Source: Progne subis subis
Taxonomy: Eukaryota; Chordata; Aves; Passeriformes; Hirundinidae
Length of the DNA: 64,000 nucleotides
Reading direction: 5' to 3'
Assembly: GCA_022316685.1 (NCBI GenBank)
Contig: JAKJHU010000057.1
Location: 248,001 to 312,000 of the forward strand
Shown here piece after piece: positions 1-11,189 of this stretch. The number at the start of each line of letters is the position of its first letter. The first letter of the stretch is position 1. The notes under the pieces are model-generated. The model was not told where the DNA came from. It searched no databases and was given only the letters and a program-made list of their open reading frames with translations. Position numbers and translations under genes: made by a program.

Positions 1-1694
1 TCATTCCCCCTCCCCCTCAGCTTATCTTTGCCTCTCTTTCTCTTTTTGATTCCCTGTTTCTTTTCCTTCATTCTTTCCTTGTCTTTCTTGTCATGTTTCT
101 ATGGCATAAATAACAAATGAGAATGAATATTTCAACTACTGCAGTGATGACTTTTCAAAGAGATTTTCAAATTCCCCCTGTAATAAACAGATTACAGAAA
201 ATTACTCAACAACTCTTTTATGTGGGCCATGCTTTGAGTTTCTGCAACTAAACCTATAGAAATTTGAATTAATTGCACACAAAACCTATTTTGCACTTTC
301 TAGACTAGGAGAACAATGCCGGTTTTTAGTTCATTACTATCCACGAATTCGTGCTAATGAACAGCTCCAACTTCTATCCAGATGTAGAATAGTTCTGATG
401 ACAAATAACATGCTCACACAACAACCTGGTAGTAGGTTCTCTGTTGTAAACTTCCATTATAATTTCCTGAGTCTGCTTAACAGATATTGGAAGATCTCTG
501 TCCACACATTGTTTGATTCTATCTAAAGTCAAGACCTTGGCTTGATATCTCATCCAGAAGTAATGTTCACTGTTGCACATTCCCTGCCTCTCTGCCTGAA
601 TGGGAATGCAGCACAAGGTGCAGGTAGAAATTTGTGTAAGGAGCTTTGGCTTTTCAAGGGAAAAGAGGAAAGGAAAGTGAGGGATCTCATCTGACCAGAC
701 ATGATTTTCTTTGTCCTAAGAAATCTGGTAAGATCAAAGCACAAAATCTCAATAGTAACACTGTTTAACAAAAACCACTTTTATCCATTTCCATACATCT
801 TGGGTCATGCTGAACTCCATGGCTGAACCTTACTGTCAACAAAGACACTGTTGTATAACTCACTAATTTCTCCTACCCCCCATCCCTTTGTGTTCTGTAG
901 CCTCATTCAGTTCACAAAATGAATTTAAAAGATACCATTTTTTTTCTCAAGCTAGTTTTCTGCTAGTTCAGTATTTTGAATGTTGTCACACAGTTGTCAG
1001 AAACCAGCAAAGGCAGCATCAGAAGGAGTCCACGGCTTTCCCTATGGTTCTCTGTGGCAACAATGACCTAGAAAAGTTCAGGCATGACTTTTGGTGCACT
1101 GCCTAGTCACAAAGGATCCTTGTGTAAAATATAGGAGGAGAAAAGAAACTCAAAATTCATAGACTTTTTGAAACTTGATTTCAGCATTAAAAAACTGATG
1201 GTGGTGTCAAAAAATATACACAGGGACACAAGCACAAATTCTTATCCAATTTTTGTCTCCTAACTTCAGAGACAGCATTTTATAAACTTTTGGTATTGAA
1301 ACCATTTGATGGGGCTTTGGAGAACTAGGATTGATTCTGATTTTTCTGCCAGAAACAGGAGGTAGCTTGAGCTTAGGATTTCATGGATCCTGAATGGATC
1401 CTGACATATTTGATTTGCTGAAACAGCAAAGCAACAAAAGAGTGAAGACCAAAGAGTTGGTTTCTTGGCATATGTTTACAGCATAGAGTAATGGTAAGGC
1501 ATAGAATAACTGAATTCAGAACCTTTCTTATTGTTTGTGTGAATTTAGAAGATTATAACCAGTTGGTATTGTAACAGAAGAAATCCCCCAAGGAAATAAT
1601 CTTTAGAAACTTTGCTTTATATGATCTCTCTGATAGCTAACAGGGAAAATGAAATATCTGCAGAAACTTTATCATGACCATAAGGTAGCATTGC
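1..1694. other. AT-rich single-copy sequence, no gene seen
   Basis: No gene, RNA gene or recognisable transposon was found here. Open frames (374-616 and 550-771 on -, 888-1106 on +) are short, overlap one another and show no domain. A pyrimidine-rich stretch ending in TAG at about 899 looks like a splice acceptor, but no matching donor follows. An 11-bp unit (ATGGATCCTGA) occurs twice in tandem near 1384-1405. Confidence 0.6.
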
Positions 1695-1709
1695 TTTTTT
1701 TTTTTTTTT
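1695..1709. repeat. T15 homopolymer
   Basis: An uninterrupted T run followed by a further pyrimidine-rich stretch. It could be the complement of a retroposed poly(A) tail, but no element body is recognisable beside it. Confidence 0.85.
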
Positions 1710-1790
1710 CTTCTTTTCCCCCTCAGACTCTGATATGAAGCTTTAAACAAAGATAAATCAATTTGTTTCCCATTCATCTTTGGTAAACCT

Positions 1791-2279
1791 CTAACTACTC
1801 TTGTAGGTGCTGACAATTTCCATTGTGGCACACAGAAGCTTCCCCATTCCTTCATACAAAATGCAAGACTCCAGCCAGAGCTTGCTGTTTTTTCTGAAAA
1901 ATGTGCTGTGCAAAATGATGACAGATCTGCCTTCACACACTTTTCCATGCTTACCTCTGAAGGTGTGCTGTCTTTGCCTACAGTATAGGCAAAGACTCTT
2001 TCTGATGCTGTGGAGCAGAAGCATGACAGGAGATGGTCCCTGCAAAAGCAGGAGCTGGGCTAAATTGCTTTTGTTTATGTCTACTTTCTCCCTCACATAT
2101 AATATTATGTTTGCATTTGCCTCCAAAAAAGTTTTCCTGAAAGCGGCATTCCAGCACCTACGAGATGTTATGGTAGTAGGAAGGTGAGCTGGCAAGAAGG
2201 ATTGAACAATACAAGTGTGCCTTAGCATTTGACCATCTGAGTTAGCAAAATTGGCATGTTTTAGAACAACACTCTTCAA
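1791..2279. other. Region open on both strands, coding status doubtful
   Basis: Frames are open for 162 codons on the - strand and, overlapping them, 126 codons on the + strand (1807-2187). Neither translation resembles a family I know. Both contain patchy hydrophobic and basic stretches typical of chance translation. The - strand carries a good donor-like GAG/GTAAGC with its last exon base at 1955, and the + strand an AAG/GTGAGC near 2182, but no strong acceptor pairs with either. The double openness is probably accidental. A degraded retrocopy cannot be excluded. Confidence 0.2.
1970..1996. repeat. Perfect 11-bp inverted repeat with 5-nt loop
   Basis: The left arm GTCTTTGCCTA (1970-1980) is followed by CAGTA and the exact reverse complement TAGGCAAAGAC (1986-1996). 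It would form a short hairpin in RNA or DNA. It is shorter than a pre-miRNA stem (usually 20 bp or more with mismatches), and the flanks do not extend the pairing. Confidence 0.85.
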
Positions 2280-3357
2280 GCAGAGCTTCTCTATATACAG
2301 CCTTAAAGTTAGTCACAGCACTGGACAATTCTAACTAGAAAATATGCTGGCACAAGCTCAGAAGAACCACCTTCTGAAAGGACTCATGTTATTTATACCT
2401 CTGGCATGCTTGTAAGCAGAAGGCAAAATGAAAGACTCAAAAATGCCCCATCTTTGATCTGAAGAATATGTATTTAAGAGTGAACAAGTGAACATAAAGA
2501 CCAGGCCAGACGAACAATTATTCTACAGGCTCAGAATTCTGCTTTTGCCAGTGGCCTGGGTTAGTTGCTTCAAAGAAAAAAGGTGGTTAATTATGCCATA
2601 TCCTACAGGGCGAAAAGGGCTGAGATGACTCTTTCTTATCCCTATGATCAGCTAACACCCTCAAGTATAAATTTGATGGCCCCTCCCAGTACATAAAATT
2701 ACAAATTATATTATTGGTCATAAAATTAAGAAGTCCCTTGAAAAATCCCATTACAATATTTAACTCTTTGACCTCTCTAGGTTAACAAATATTCACACAG
2801 TGAAAAAACTGATTTAATGCTTATTTTTTAATGAATACAGTAAGTTTCTTAAAATCATTACAGCTAATGATGAAAATACATTCTATGCAATGCCTATAAA
2901 TTATGTCTAAGTTCCTGATGTCTTGAAGCCTTGAAAAATACCCAGCATTATTCAAAAAAGTTACATAAACCAGCAACTTAGTTATCTAAGTACTACAGCA
3001 GAGCTGAAGTGGGTTTGTTGGGACAAACCTTGAGTGGATAGATTTTCACCTAATTCATGTTAAATTAGCTTACTTTTAGAAGGGGGGGTGCTCCCACATA
3101 AGACAAATTCCCTTTTCTTTTTGCTCCTCCTTTATTTCTGGTGCTTGTGCTTTAGGCATTGAAAGCAGTCTCCCTCACCCAGCTCTGCTAAGCTGCTGTG
3201 CCTACACTCCACCCTACCCTGCAGTACCTGGGCAGGCTTCTTACCAAGTCCATCTACAATAACAATTGTGCAAACACCAGCAGTGATTTTGGAATACAAA
3301 TAAATGCCCTTGAATACTGCACTGAGACTGAGAAACCACCACTGACATTAGGGAGGA
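2280..3357. other. AT-rich single-copy sequence, nothing identified
   Basis: I saw no gene, repeat family or strong signal. Composition is AT-rich, with a few short homopolymers such as a G run near 3081. Confidence 0.6.
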
Positions 3358-3456
3358 GTTTTGGTGGTGGTGTTTTTTGTGGGTTTTTTTTTGTTGTTGT
3401 TGTTGTGTTTTGGTTTTTTTTTTGTTTGTTTTATTTTGTTTTGTTTGTTTGTTTTT
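3358..3456. repeat. G/T-only low-complexity tract
   Basis: About 100 bp are almost pure T with scattered G, including GTT and TTTG repeats. On the other strand this is an A/C tract of the same style as those at 51599, 54065 and 57591. Short open frames covering it (3198-3479 +, 3241-3474 -) are translations of simple sequence and not genes. Confidence 0.9.
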
Positions 3457-5570
3457 CCCCGAAAGCCTTAACACTTTGAATCACAACACTTTCCTGAAAA
3501 TTGTTTAATAAGCTTCTTTTACCAAAATAGAAAACATGAGGAGAGAAGGAATAACACATCTTTAATTAGAAAAATTCAAATCAGCTCTTAATTTAATTCA
3601 CTATACCAGCAGCCATGATTAGGTCTGCATCATGATATATCTCCAATACTATCAATTTTCATAAATGCAAACTTTCCTGAATATGGTTCTGATGTATCCT
3701 GACATTTTAAAATATGTCCTATTGTCCTTTCCTGTGCAGCAGACCAAGCACAGAGTGTTCAGTCCTATATCACTGTCACAGTGGTATTAGACCAGATGGC
3801 TGCTTCCTTGCAGAATCAAGAATTAGAGATAATTTATGCTGTTCACTGTTATTAGAATGTAAAAATATAAAGAGTTTGCCGCATGCATACATGAAAAGCT
3901 GCTCAGATCCGTCAGTGACATCCTGGTGGAAAGCACTTACCCTGTTACTGCACTCTTAAAGGTAAAGTCTTTGGTGAAGCTATGGACTTCTGCAAAGCTA
4001 TGGACTGCTCTGCTTAGGATACAGGACAGGCACTATGTTATAGTGCTGCTTTGGTGGTGAAAGAATATTCTAAGTCAGGAAAAATGTCCAAGAGCTGCCT
4101 TCTTTCTTCTTTCTTATAAAATAATTCCACCACATCAGTGTTCCCATTAAAATGACATTGTTATTTTTATGTCACAAAGAATGAAGTTAAAAATGGAAGC
4201 TTTTTAAATTCAGTCTGTTAATCAGTACAAGAGAATACTTCTCAGTAAGACCTCATACCAAAGGGCATGAGAGTTGCATAAATTTGTTCCTGTGCCAGTG
4301 AGGGAAGCAAGTATTCCTTATCAGGCCATCATTGCAACCTGCGTCTCTGCTCCACCTGTATGTATGCATGTACCAAAATGTGTCAAAATAATGAAAAGGA
4401 GGGGTGTCAGCCAGCCCATTTATTGAGTCTGAACTCATCATAGGCAAGAATCTTGTTTGTATTTCAAACAGCCGAATCATTTGATAAAGATATATTATTA
4501 ATGCAGCTGGTTCATTTGGAGGAATTTCTCAACATACACAGGAATTAAAATGTCTCAGGTTCCTAAAAAAGGGGAAAGCAATGAAGGCTGAGAGAACTTA
4601 GTAAGCTTGCCCAGGTTGCTGCAATAAATTGTATCAGAACAGAAGTAAACGGATGTAAGGACAACCAAAAGTCAAACAGTGCAAGTAGCAATACAAGTTG
4701 CTTTATCTTTCCATCTCAGGAAGTTTAGCACAGCAGTCCATATGAATGATGCCAGAGTTGTAGCCAGACTAAGAACAAACACTTTCATCAGTATTTAGGA
4801 GAAATTTTACTGGCACTCACTGAAATGACACACTCACTCTGTGTGATTTTGGAAGAATGTGTATCACCGAGAGAATAATTTGGTTCACTTTAAATTAATC
4901 TTTTAAGTATACTAAGAAACATTACTAGGGCCAGATTTACTTTCAGCTCTCCTTGAGGGTATAATTTGTATTTATGGCATACAATGGAAGTATTGTGACT
5001 TTGAATGACTGACTAACACCTTATGAAAGTCATTACTTTTGTATCAAGAACAATATTTGTAACAAAATTTGTTCTTAAACTGATCAGGACAGCAGGAAGC
5101 AGCTAAGTGGATCACTTATCTTTATTTTGCAATTTAACCTACGTTATGACAGGGAACAAAAAAATGAGATAATTTATATTTTTCTGTCAGTGTTGTATAT
5201 TTGGGGCTAAGATTGTAACTACTTGGTGTAACCGAAGAATAAAGAGATTTGGCTGCCAAATAAAACAGTACAAGAAAGGTAACTTTAGAATACAATGAAT
5301 CACTAGCTGACTATTAGAACCAGATCACAAAGATTTCTTGCATTTTTGTTTCTTGACCAGTGTTGTAGATGATGGAATTTTACCCCTGTAAAAATCCTAG
5401 TACTAGTTTTATTAAAGTCTATCAGAATAGAAGATAGTTGTTATGCAGGAGCAGTAACTCACATAATATGAGATGGCATTTCTTTCCAGCTCTTGCTGCT
5501 CCGCTGGTTCTAATAGCAACCTGGAGCTCAATTTCCTCCTCAAGAACATTGCATTTCATGTGGAATGTCA
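3457..5570. other. AT-rich single-copy sequence with one possible MIR remnant
   Basis: No gene was seen. A 12-bp stretch (AAGCTATGGACT) is repeated about 20 bp apart near 3976 and 3998. A donor-like GG/GTAAGT occurs on the - strand near 3935-3941 without a paired acceptor. The open frames at 3714-3959 and 4253-4480 have no recognisable content. Confidence 0.55.
4588..4662 (+). mobile_element. Possible MIR-type SINE fragment
   Basis: The order AGAGAACTTAGTAAGCTTGC, then CCAGG, then a CAGAAC-like stretch resembles the MIR core (GAGAGGTTAAGTAACTTGCC, then CAAGGTCACACAG, then GGCAGAGC). Divergence is high and the tRNA-derived head is not visible, so this is a weak call by eye. Confidence 0.35.
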
Positions 5571-5790
5571 ATTATTAAAATGCAGTGTCCCGTGTCTTAC
5601 TTCTCACTAGATGAATTCATTTGCAAATTTGCTAATTTATGTAAATGATCCTTAACCTGTAACTGCCTGGCATGTATTTCTGAATGCCTCTTTTCAATTC
5701 AGAAACACACACAAAGAGTAGCAACAGCATATTAATTACTTTGTGTTACCATTCCGAACCCCAAAGATTTAATTTCAGAGGAACCCAGAA
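5571..5790. promoter_or_regulatory. Conserved-element-like AT-rich block
   Basis: The block is rich in A/T-core motifs (TTTGCAAATTTGC, GTAAATGA, ATTAATTA) with balanced, non-repetitive composition, as often seen in vertebrate conserved noncoding elements. This is judged by texture only; no alignment was possible. Confidence 0.3.
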
Positions 5791-5836
5791 AGGGTATCTG
5801 ATGCTGCTTTCCATTTTGCATTCTCAATATCATTAG

Positions 5837-5894
5837 ACCACTCAAAACAAGAAAATGATCTTTAAAAGAGCATCTCTAGCCATTATCATTGATG
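5837..5894 (+). other. Candidate exon preceding a short intron-like gap
   Basis: The 58-bp segment follows a pyrimidine-biased stretch ending in ATTAG and ends in GATG/GTAAGT, a good donor. It is open in one frame (19 codons plus 1 nt), with an immediate upstream TAG across the acceptor. Without splicing that frame meets TGA within the next dozen codons. The acceptor tract is only moderate. The translated residues match nothing I recognise. Confidence 0.22.
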
Positions 5895-5988
5895 GTAAGT
5901 ACAGTTTTAGTACAATATTTTTGTGAGAAGCTATGACATGAAACTCCTTGAATTTTTAATTTGATTTTCAGTTTTCAATTTTTCTCAG
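5895..5988 (+). other. Intron-like 94-bp segment (GTAAGT to CTCAG)
   Basis: The segment begins with consensus GTAAGT and ends in a T-rich tract with TTTTTCTCAG. The length is within the range of short avian introns. Removing it joins the open frame at 5837-5894 to the open frame at 5989-6197 in phase, creating a Gly codon (G plus GA) at the junction. With a one-in-three chance of matching phase, this is suggestive and not proof. Confidence 0.22.
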
Positions 5989-6197
5989 GAGGTCATTGTT
6001 ACTTACAAGGGACCCAATCACAATTCCCAAGATCATTCCTAAATTTCAAATTTTTTGCAGCTAAGCCTCTCCTCTGCATTTCGGAAGGTAAAAGACATGG
6101 GGAATTTCCTTCAGGCAATCACCGGTTCAGCTGCAACTCTGATCTGCGCATGGATGCCATTCTAGATGGGGCACTTCATTTCTGGTTCCAGAAATAG
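5989..6197 (+). other. Candidate second exon and open frame
   Basis: This segment starts after the CTCAG acceptor and stays open to a TAG at 6195-6197 (about 69 codons). An alternative donor, GAAG/GTAAAA at 6087/6088, would make a symmetric 99-bp exon in phase 1. The peptide has no recognised domain. Local CpGs (TTTCGGAAGG, CACCGGTT, CTGCGCATGG) make it less AT-rich than its surroundings. It could equally be a noncoding exon or chance. Confidence 0.2.
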
Positions 6198-7799
6198 AAG
6201 CACAATCTCCGTGCACCCATAACTGTTTGCTTAACTCTCCAAATGATTTCAGGAAACGCACACTCCTCCTGTCTGTCCACAGCTCTCATGAAAAAAGTGA
6301 TATTAAGAAAAACCCAGCTGAAGACGCTAATTTTTGCCTGATTTATATCTGCTGTCCATCCAAACCTCTCCCATGTTCTCAGAAGCCAACAACAGTTTAG
6401 GACTGTCAATGAACCTGGTTGCAGTTGGGGATTTTAACAAAACCTAAAATGAAGCAATTTCCTTCCATGTCGTTACTGTTCTGTAACTTCCCACAGTTCA
6501 AATAATAGGATCCAGGTTCCCTGCGGTGTAATTGCAGTCACAACTCCCTTGATTTCAGTGACCTGTGAATGGCAGATAGGACTGTGGCCCAAGGCCTCCT
6601 CTTGACAAACCAGCTAGAGCTTGCTTTCTCTTGACTATTATCTGATTTCCATGTCCTTGTTTTAGATGCCCACCACATGGGGTAGGTGAACAAAGCTCTG
6701 TTTCAGAGCCAGCTCCAGAGATCTCTCCCAGCCAGCACGGATGTCCCACCACCAGGACTCGGCTCGGAGCCTGAGCTGCAGGGCACAAGTCCTTCCTGGT
6801 GCTCCTGACTGGCCACCCCTGCCTGAGGCCCTTGCAAGGCACTGTTGCTCTCTTTCACTGAGCTGAGGTTTTTTTTCCCCAGGGTCTAAGGGAGGGAGAG
6901 AAGCAGAGAGGGACGAGTGCCTCCAGCTGACAGGCCAACACACTATCACGCCAAGCCCAGCTTGCTCTTCCGGAGCTGGAGCGCTCTTGTGCCTCAGTGT
7001 TTAGATTGGCTTTGGAAAGTGCCAAGCCAATAAATGTGTGGCTGTTTTATCCCTGTTTCAGCATTCAGATTGCTGAGAAAATCTCAAATGGCCACTTGCT
7101 GTGTGTTCTGCAGACATTTTAGCACAAAATCGGCATCTCCAGTATCATCTCTCACAGTACCTTGAGGTCTTGGGTATTTGATTTAATTTCTGCTGGGACA
7201 GCAGCAGAGAAGATTAGCTAACACAGTTGTTATTTTGGAATTAAAATGTCTTTCCCTGCATTTTGATGCCGTAACCTGTAAAAATTTCTATACCTGAAAT
7301 TCAAAGTAGTCTTTAATCTGCTGCTTAGTTTTCTCCACAAAGGATATACTTTACAGGATAATGTCTCTTTAAATCTACCCTGAAGATATTCCTCCTGGCC
7401 CGGAAGATGCCAAAATGACTTGATGATTTATTTATGTGGAGCTTGGCAGACCATAGTCCAGATTGTGGCTGAGGTTGAATTTTATGAGCATCCCCCCTAG
7501 TGAGTATATTTAAAAATTAAAAAAGAGGTCTTCACAGATCTTGGCATAAGAACCAAGCAAATATTATCAGGAAGAAGAATGGCTAGGAAGTGAATTTTAG
7601 GACAGAAGAATATAAATATTAATATTAATTAATAAATAATATTTTTTGTTTAGAGAATTTTGTTAGAGAATTAGAATTTTCTCTTCATCTTCAAAAAATT
7701 AGAAGTGGGAAGTAGGCATTTCTCAGCTCAGCAGAAGCAAATTTTGGTCTGTAATTTTTTTAGCCATATACCACTTGGCATTTTGTTCTCGGAACTGGC
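6198..7799. other. Single-copy sequence with a GC-richer patch, no gene called
   Basis: The stretch at about 6660-6990 is clearly GC-richer than its neighbours, but CpG is sparse, so it is not a CpG island. It gives two overlapping - strand frames (6555-6842, 6662-6949) with no recognisable domain. 7000-7250 has conserved-element-like texture (GCCAATAAATG, TTAGCTAACAC). The rest is AT-rich and featureless. Confidence 0.5.
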
Positions 7800-7828
7800 T
7801 TTTTTTTTTTTTTTTTTTTTTTTTTTTT
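7800..7828. repeat. T29 homopolymer
   Basis: An uninterrupted T run. It may be the complement of a retroposed poly(A) tail. The sequence on its 3' side (from 7829) shows no recognisable source. Confidence 0.9.
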
Positions 7829-10021
7829 CCACAGAAAGATGGATGTCTCATTGTCATTCCAGACCATACAAGCAGCATGTTGGTGCAATGATGTAAGAAA
7901 GCAATTTTCTGCCCTATTTTATTGATTTATAGTATTTTAGTAAAGTGATAAAAACTTAATGCTAGGGATAAAAAGGAGTCTCATCTGATGTAGAGGCAGT
8001 AGAAGAGACTAGAGAATGAGGAAGATCCTGCATTAATATATATTTGCCATGTTTTCCCAGGCCTCTCCTGTACTAGATCATTAACTAAGTTATAAAACCA
8101 TTGACTAAACTTTTTGACTAAGATATTTTCTAGGCATTGATCCCATCTTTCAAGGCACAGGTTGGTGCAGGATTCTGGCTTCTTGAAGCATACACATGCA
8201 CAAACACAGGAAAATCCTAAAGGCCACAGCAGCCAGGCCAACTGTTAATAGTCCTGACTCGTTTGGACAGGGACCCTGAGCGCTGGGGAAACAGATCTGT
8301 GGACAATTTTTGCATAGTGGGAAACAGCAATAAGCAAGAATGTGACTCCATAGCATTTCATCTCCTTCACTGCAGTCCCTTGGGCAGCTTGTTCAAGGGG
8401 TGTTACAAAACTCTGGGCTAACAGAGTTCACATTTTTGCTTGCTGCAGGGGAACTCCTGAAGCGCACAAGCTCTGAGGCAGAAACTTCTACATCCTTAGC
8501 TAAACCACCTCTTGGGATACTCTCTCATCCTGGTGGCTCAGCATAGAGGCTCTTGTTACACCCATGACCACAGCTTTGATCCTGTCTCCTCTCCCAGCAC
8601 CAGAAAATAAGGTCCCTCAAGTCTAGATCCATAAACCTGAGCTTGTACCAATTTATAGGCAGGCCAAATTATGCTGAAAATCAATTCAGCTCAAAACCGT
8701 ATTACACACTGTTCTAGGATCTTGTGTACAAGTGAATATATGTGGGATGTCAGTAAATGGAAGCTGGAACATGCCACAAAGCAGCGTTTTCATTCACAGT
8801 GGCATCCCACACTGTTCTCCAAACAATACAGGGAATATTCCTGAAGCCCCCTAAATGGTAGTTCAAAGGAAATTCAAACATATTCAGAACATTCTTTATG
8901 CTGTTCATAAATCAAGGTCAATGGAAAAATGTTAACAGTGGCTACACCCACTTACTTTCAGTGGTTTCGAGTTTTCAGTTTGTTTGGGTTTATTTTTTAG
9001 CTATGTTGGAGAACTCCTTACACTGCCAATGTAAAAGGAGAAGGGTAATTTACAGCCAAGTACCAAACTAAGCTTCTGAAGTCAGATCTATTCTGATTCA
9101 CTAAGTGAAATATTTAGTTGCCCTTGAAAAGAGCCTTGGTAAGCTGTATACACCATGAGTATCCTCAGGACCAGGATTCCCTTGTGAAAGAAAGGGAATA
9201 CCAGGATGACAGCCCAGTGCAGCCCCATCATACAGTACCAAAGCTCCTACAAGGAAAATGCTTGATATATCTTAGTCCCGGTGAGGAACCCTAAGACGAT
9301 CCACCAAAAACACTGATTCACTTCTGTCCAGAGTTATTTCTAAAGGCTATACTTGGGGTGGTGAGAGTACATATCTATTGCTAAAAAATTTCAGAGGACT
9401 GAAAATTATGTCAAAATTTTTGGTTAAAAAGGCACTGTGTGGAATACACACAGCTGCTATTGCTGTTACGGATGCATATTTGAAAGCCAGAAGAAAACAG
9501 TAATTGGCATATTTGATTTCACAGAACAAACTGCTTAAGGCTTTACCTTCGGGGAAATACACTGTGTAAATTCAGACACTGACACCAGGGTGAGAAACAA
9601 TGGAAACAAAATGAGTGTGATTATAACTTTAGCCTCAGCATTTTATATCATAATTTCACCCTGTTATGTATTGAAACCAATTCTTGTACTTGACTCAATT
9701 TTGTGTCTTTTAATGACCTGTCAAAAACCCAGTCAGGGTTTATTGTATTTATATTTTTAATTAGTTTAGTAAGGAGATGGACTGCTTATATTTGATTTTT
9801 TTTTAATTAACTGTGAAATTTTCTGCACAAGGATGATACTGTGCACATTGATATGTGTGCTTCTTTATGTTGTGTGATATATTGGAGACAGGAGTGTCAC
9901 TGGAAAGGCATGCCTAAATAGTGCTTCATAGGTTGCTGGAGCATTGATGTGAGCTGGTTATGTATCATGTAATTTATTCTTTGTATTCTAATATGCATCT
10001 CAGGCTGGTACTAAAGAAAAT
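7829..10021. other. AT-rich single-copy sequence, nothing identified
   Basis: No gene or transposon was recognised. The - strand open frames at 7981-8241, 8150-8356 and 9347-9562 overlap or are short and carry no motif. A - strand donor-like AAA/GTAAGT near 8950 has no partner. Confidence 0.55.
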
Positions 10022-10073
10022 CATGTCAGGACATGTCATGTTATGTCATGTCATGTCATGTCACATCATGTCC
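10022..10073. repeat. Pentanucleotide (CATGT)n array
   Basis: Imperfect tandem copies of CATGT run across about 52 bp with single-base interruptions. The unit contains the palindrome CATG. The cleanest run is four consecutive copies in the middle, and such loci are often length-polymorphic. Confidence 0.9.
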
Positions 10074-10892
10074 CTAGCAGTTTTTTGTTACACTGTGGAT
10101 GTGCAGATTTTATTGCTTATGTGCTTAAAAAGTCACATCTTGTCATCTCTGGTGACTCTCATTCTCTGGCCACAGAACAAATACTTCATTGACCACGGCT
10201 TATGGCTGATTTTTGATTGCTGAGATGCCTTAGCCACAGTCTTCTTCAAATCCCACTCAAGATTTTTCACTGTTTCACCAAACTTGTTCAAAATTCAAAA
10301 CATATAAGAGTAGCAGTAAATTCAGAATGCCTAATTAATTTCAGAAGTCCCTACACAGCAACAGGGTGTGAGTGAAGTCTATTCAATGTAATGTTAAGCT
10401 CAATTTCGGCGAGGAAAAAATGGAGGTGCAGCTGCTCATGTAGACAAATTTAACCTTTGTCCCTCTAATCAGTTTTCTACTGATAACATAAAAGTAAGAG
10501 TTGCATATAGAAAGCAATGCATAGCTCTGGCAGGCTTGGATCCACATACCCTGCTGAGACACCATCCAAGGGCAATTGTTGCAAGAAGGGAGTAAAGAAA
10601 AATTATCGAGCAACTTTAATTTGCACAGGTGACCTGGAATAATTACGCAGCTCCGAAACAATAGCATGGGAAGATTAACACAATTTACTCTGTAATCACC
10701 ATTGGTCCCAGTGAAGTTACTCTGTGGATCACTGTGTAATAGCATGCATTATTTCACAGTAACTATGCAAGGACTCGTCAACAGAGTATGCTGCACAAAC
10801 AGAACAAATCAATTGAAGTTAAAGAGGTCTAAGTGTTCCAAGGAGTGACATGAGTTTTATTAGATCGATGATTTTCAGGTTTTTATTTATAG
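10074..10892. other. AT-rich single-copy sequence, nothing identified
   Basis: No gene was seen. The 120-codon - strand frame at 10383-10745 has scattered Cys and Ser, no domain and no splice or start context that supports it. Confidence 0.55.
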
Positions 10893-11163
10893 CCTCAGAG
10901 GTTTGGAGAAGAGCTACAGCACTGCTAGAGGAGCTAAGGAAGAAGCTCTCAAGTCTATCCAAGGAGCTCTGAAGCATGGAGGCATTGGCTCTCATGGGTA
11001 CATTCCTAACCCTTTACCAGTCCCACTGCATGAGGCAATGCAGAAAGCAGAGTATTCTTGTCTTCCCTCAGAGCAGACACCCAAATTTTGTTTGAAGCGG
11101 AGGAAGACTTTTAAGCCCTTGTCTTGTGCAGCTAGCACAACCGGCTTCAGATCCACGAAATAA
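10893..11163 (+). other. Open segment after a splice-acceptor-like tract, coding doubtful
   Basis: A T-rich stretch ends in TTTATAG at 10892, after which one + strand frame stays open to TAA at 11161-11163. A second frame over the first 75 bp reads as a Leu/Lys/Glu-rich amphipathic stretch (LLEELRKKLSSLSKEL, then stop). The low-complexity, purine-rich composition explains both. The long frame has no recognised domain. Local CpG is higher than in the neighbouring sequence. Confidence 0.18.
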
Positions 11164-11181
11164 CAGACCCCGTACTCTGCT

Positions 11182-11188
11182 TATAAAT
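11182..11188 (+). promoter_or_regulatory. TATA-like motif (TATAAAT)
   Basis: TATAAAT follows CTGCT and precedes a CpG-containing stretch (CACCGACTCGTG). It has the form of a TATA box, but no transcript or downstream gene is evident. Such motifs are frequent by chance in AT-rich DNA. Confidence 0.12.
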
Positions 11189-11189
11189 G

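Noticed and set aside
1791..2279. 162-codon - frame overlapping a 126-codon + frame as a possible gene
   Set aside because: Neither product is recognisable, both strands are open at once, and no acceptor pairs with the donors.
3198..3479. 93-codon and 77-codon frames across the G/T tract
   Set aside because: Simple-sequence translation (runs of Phe/Val or Lys/Gln).
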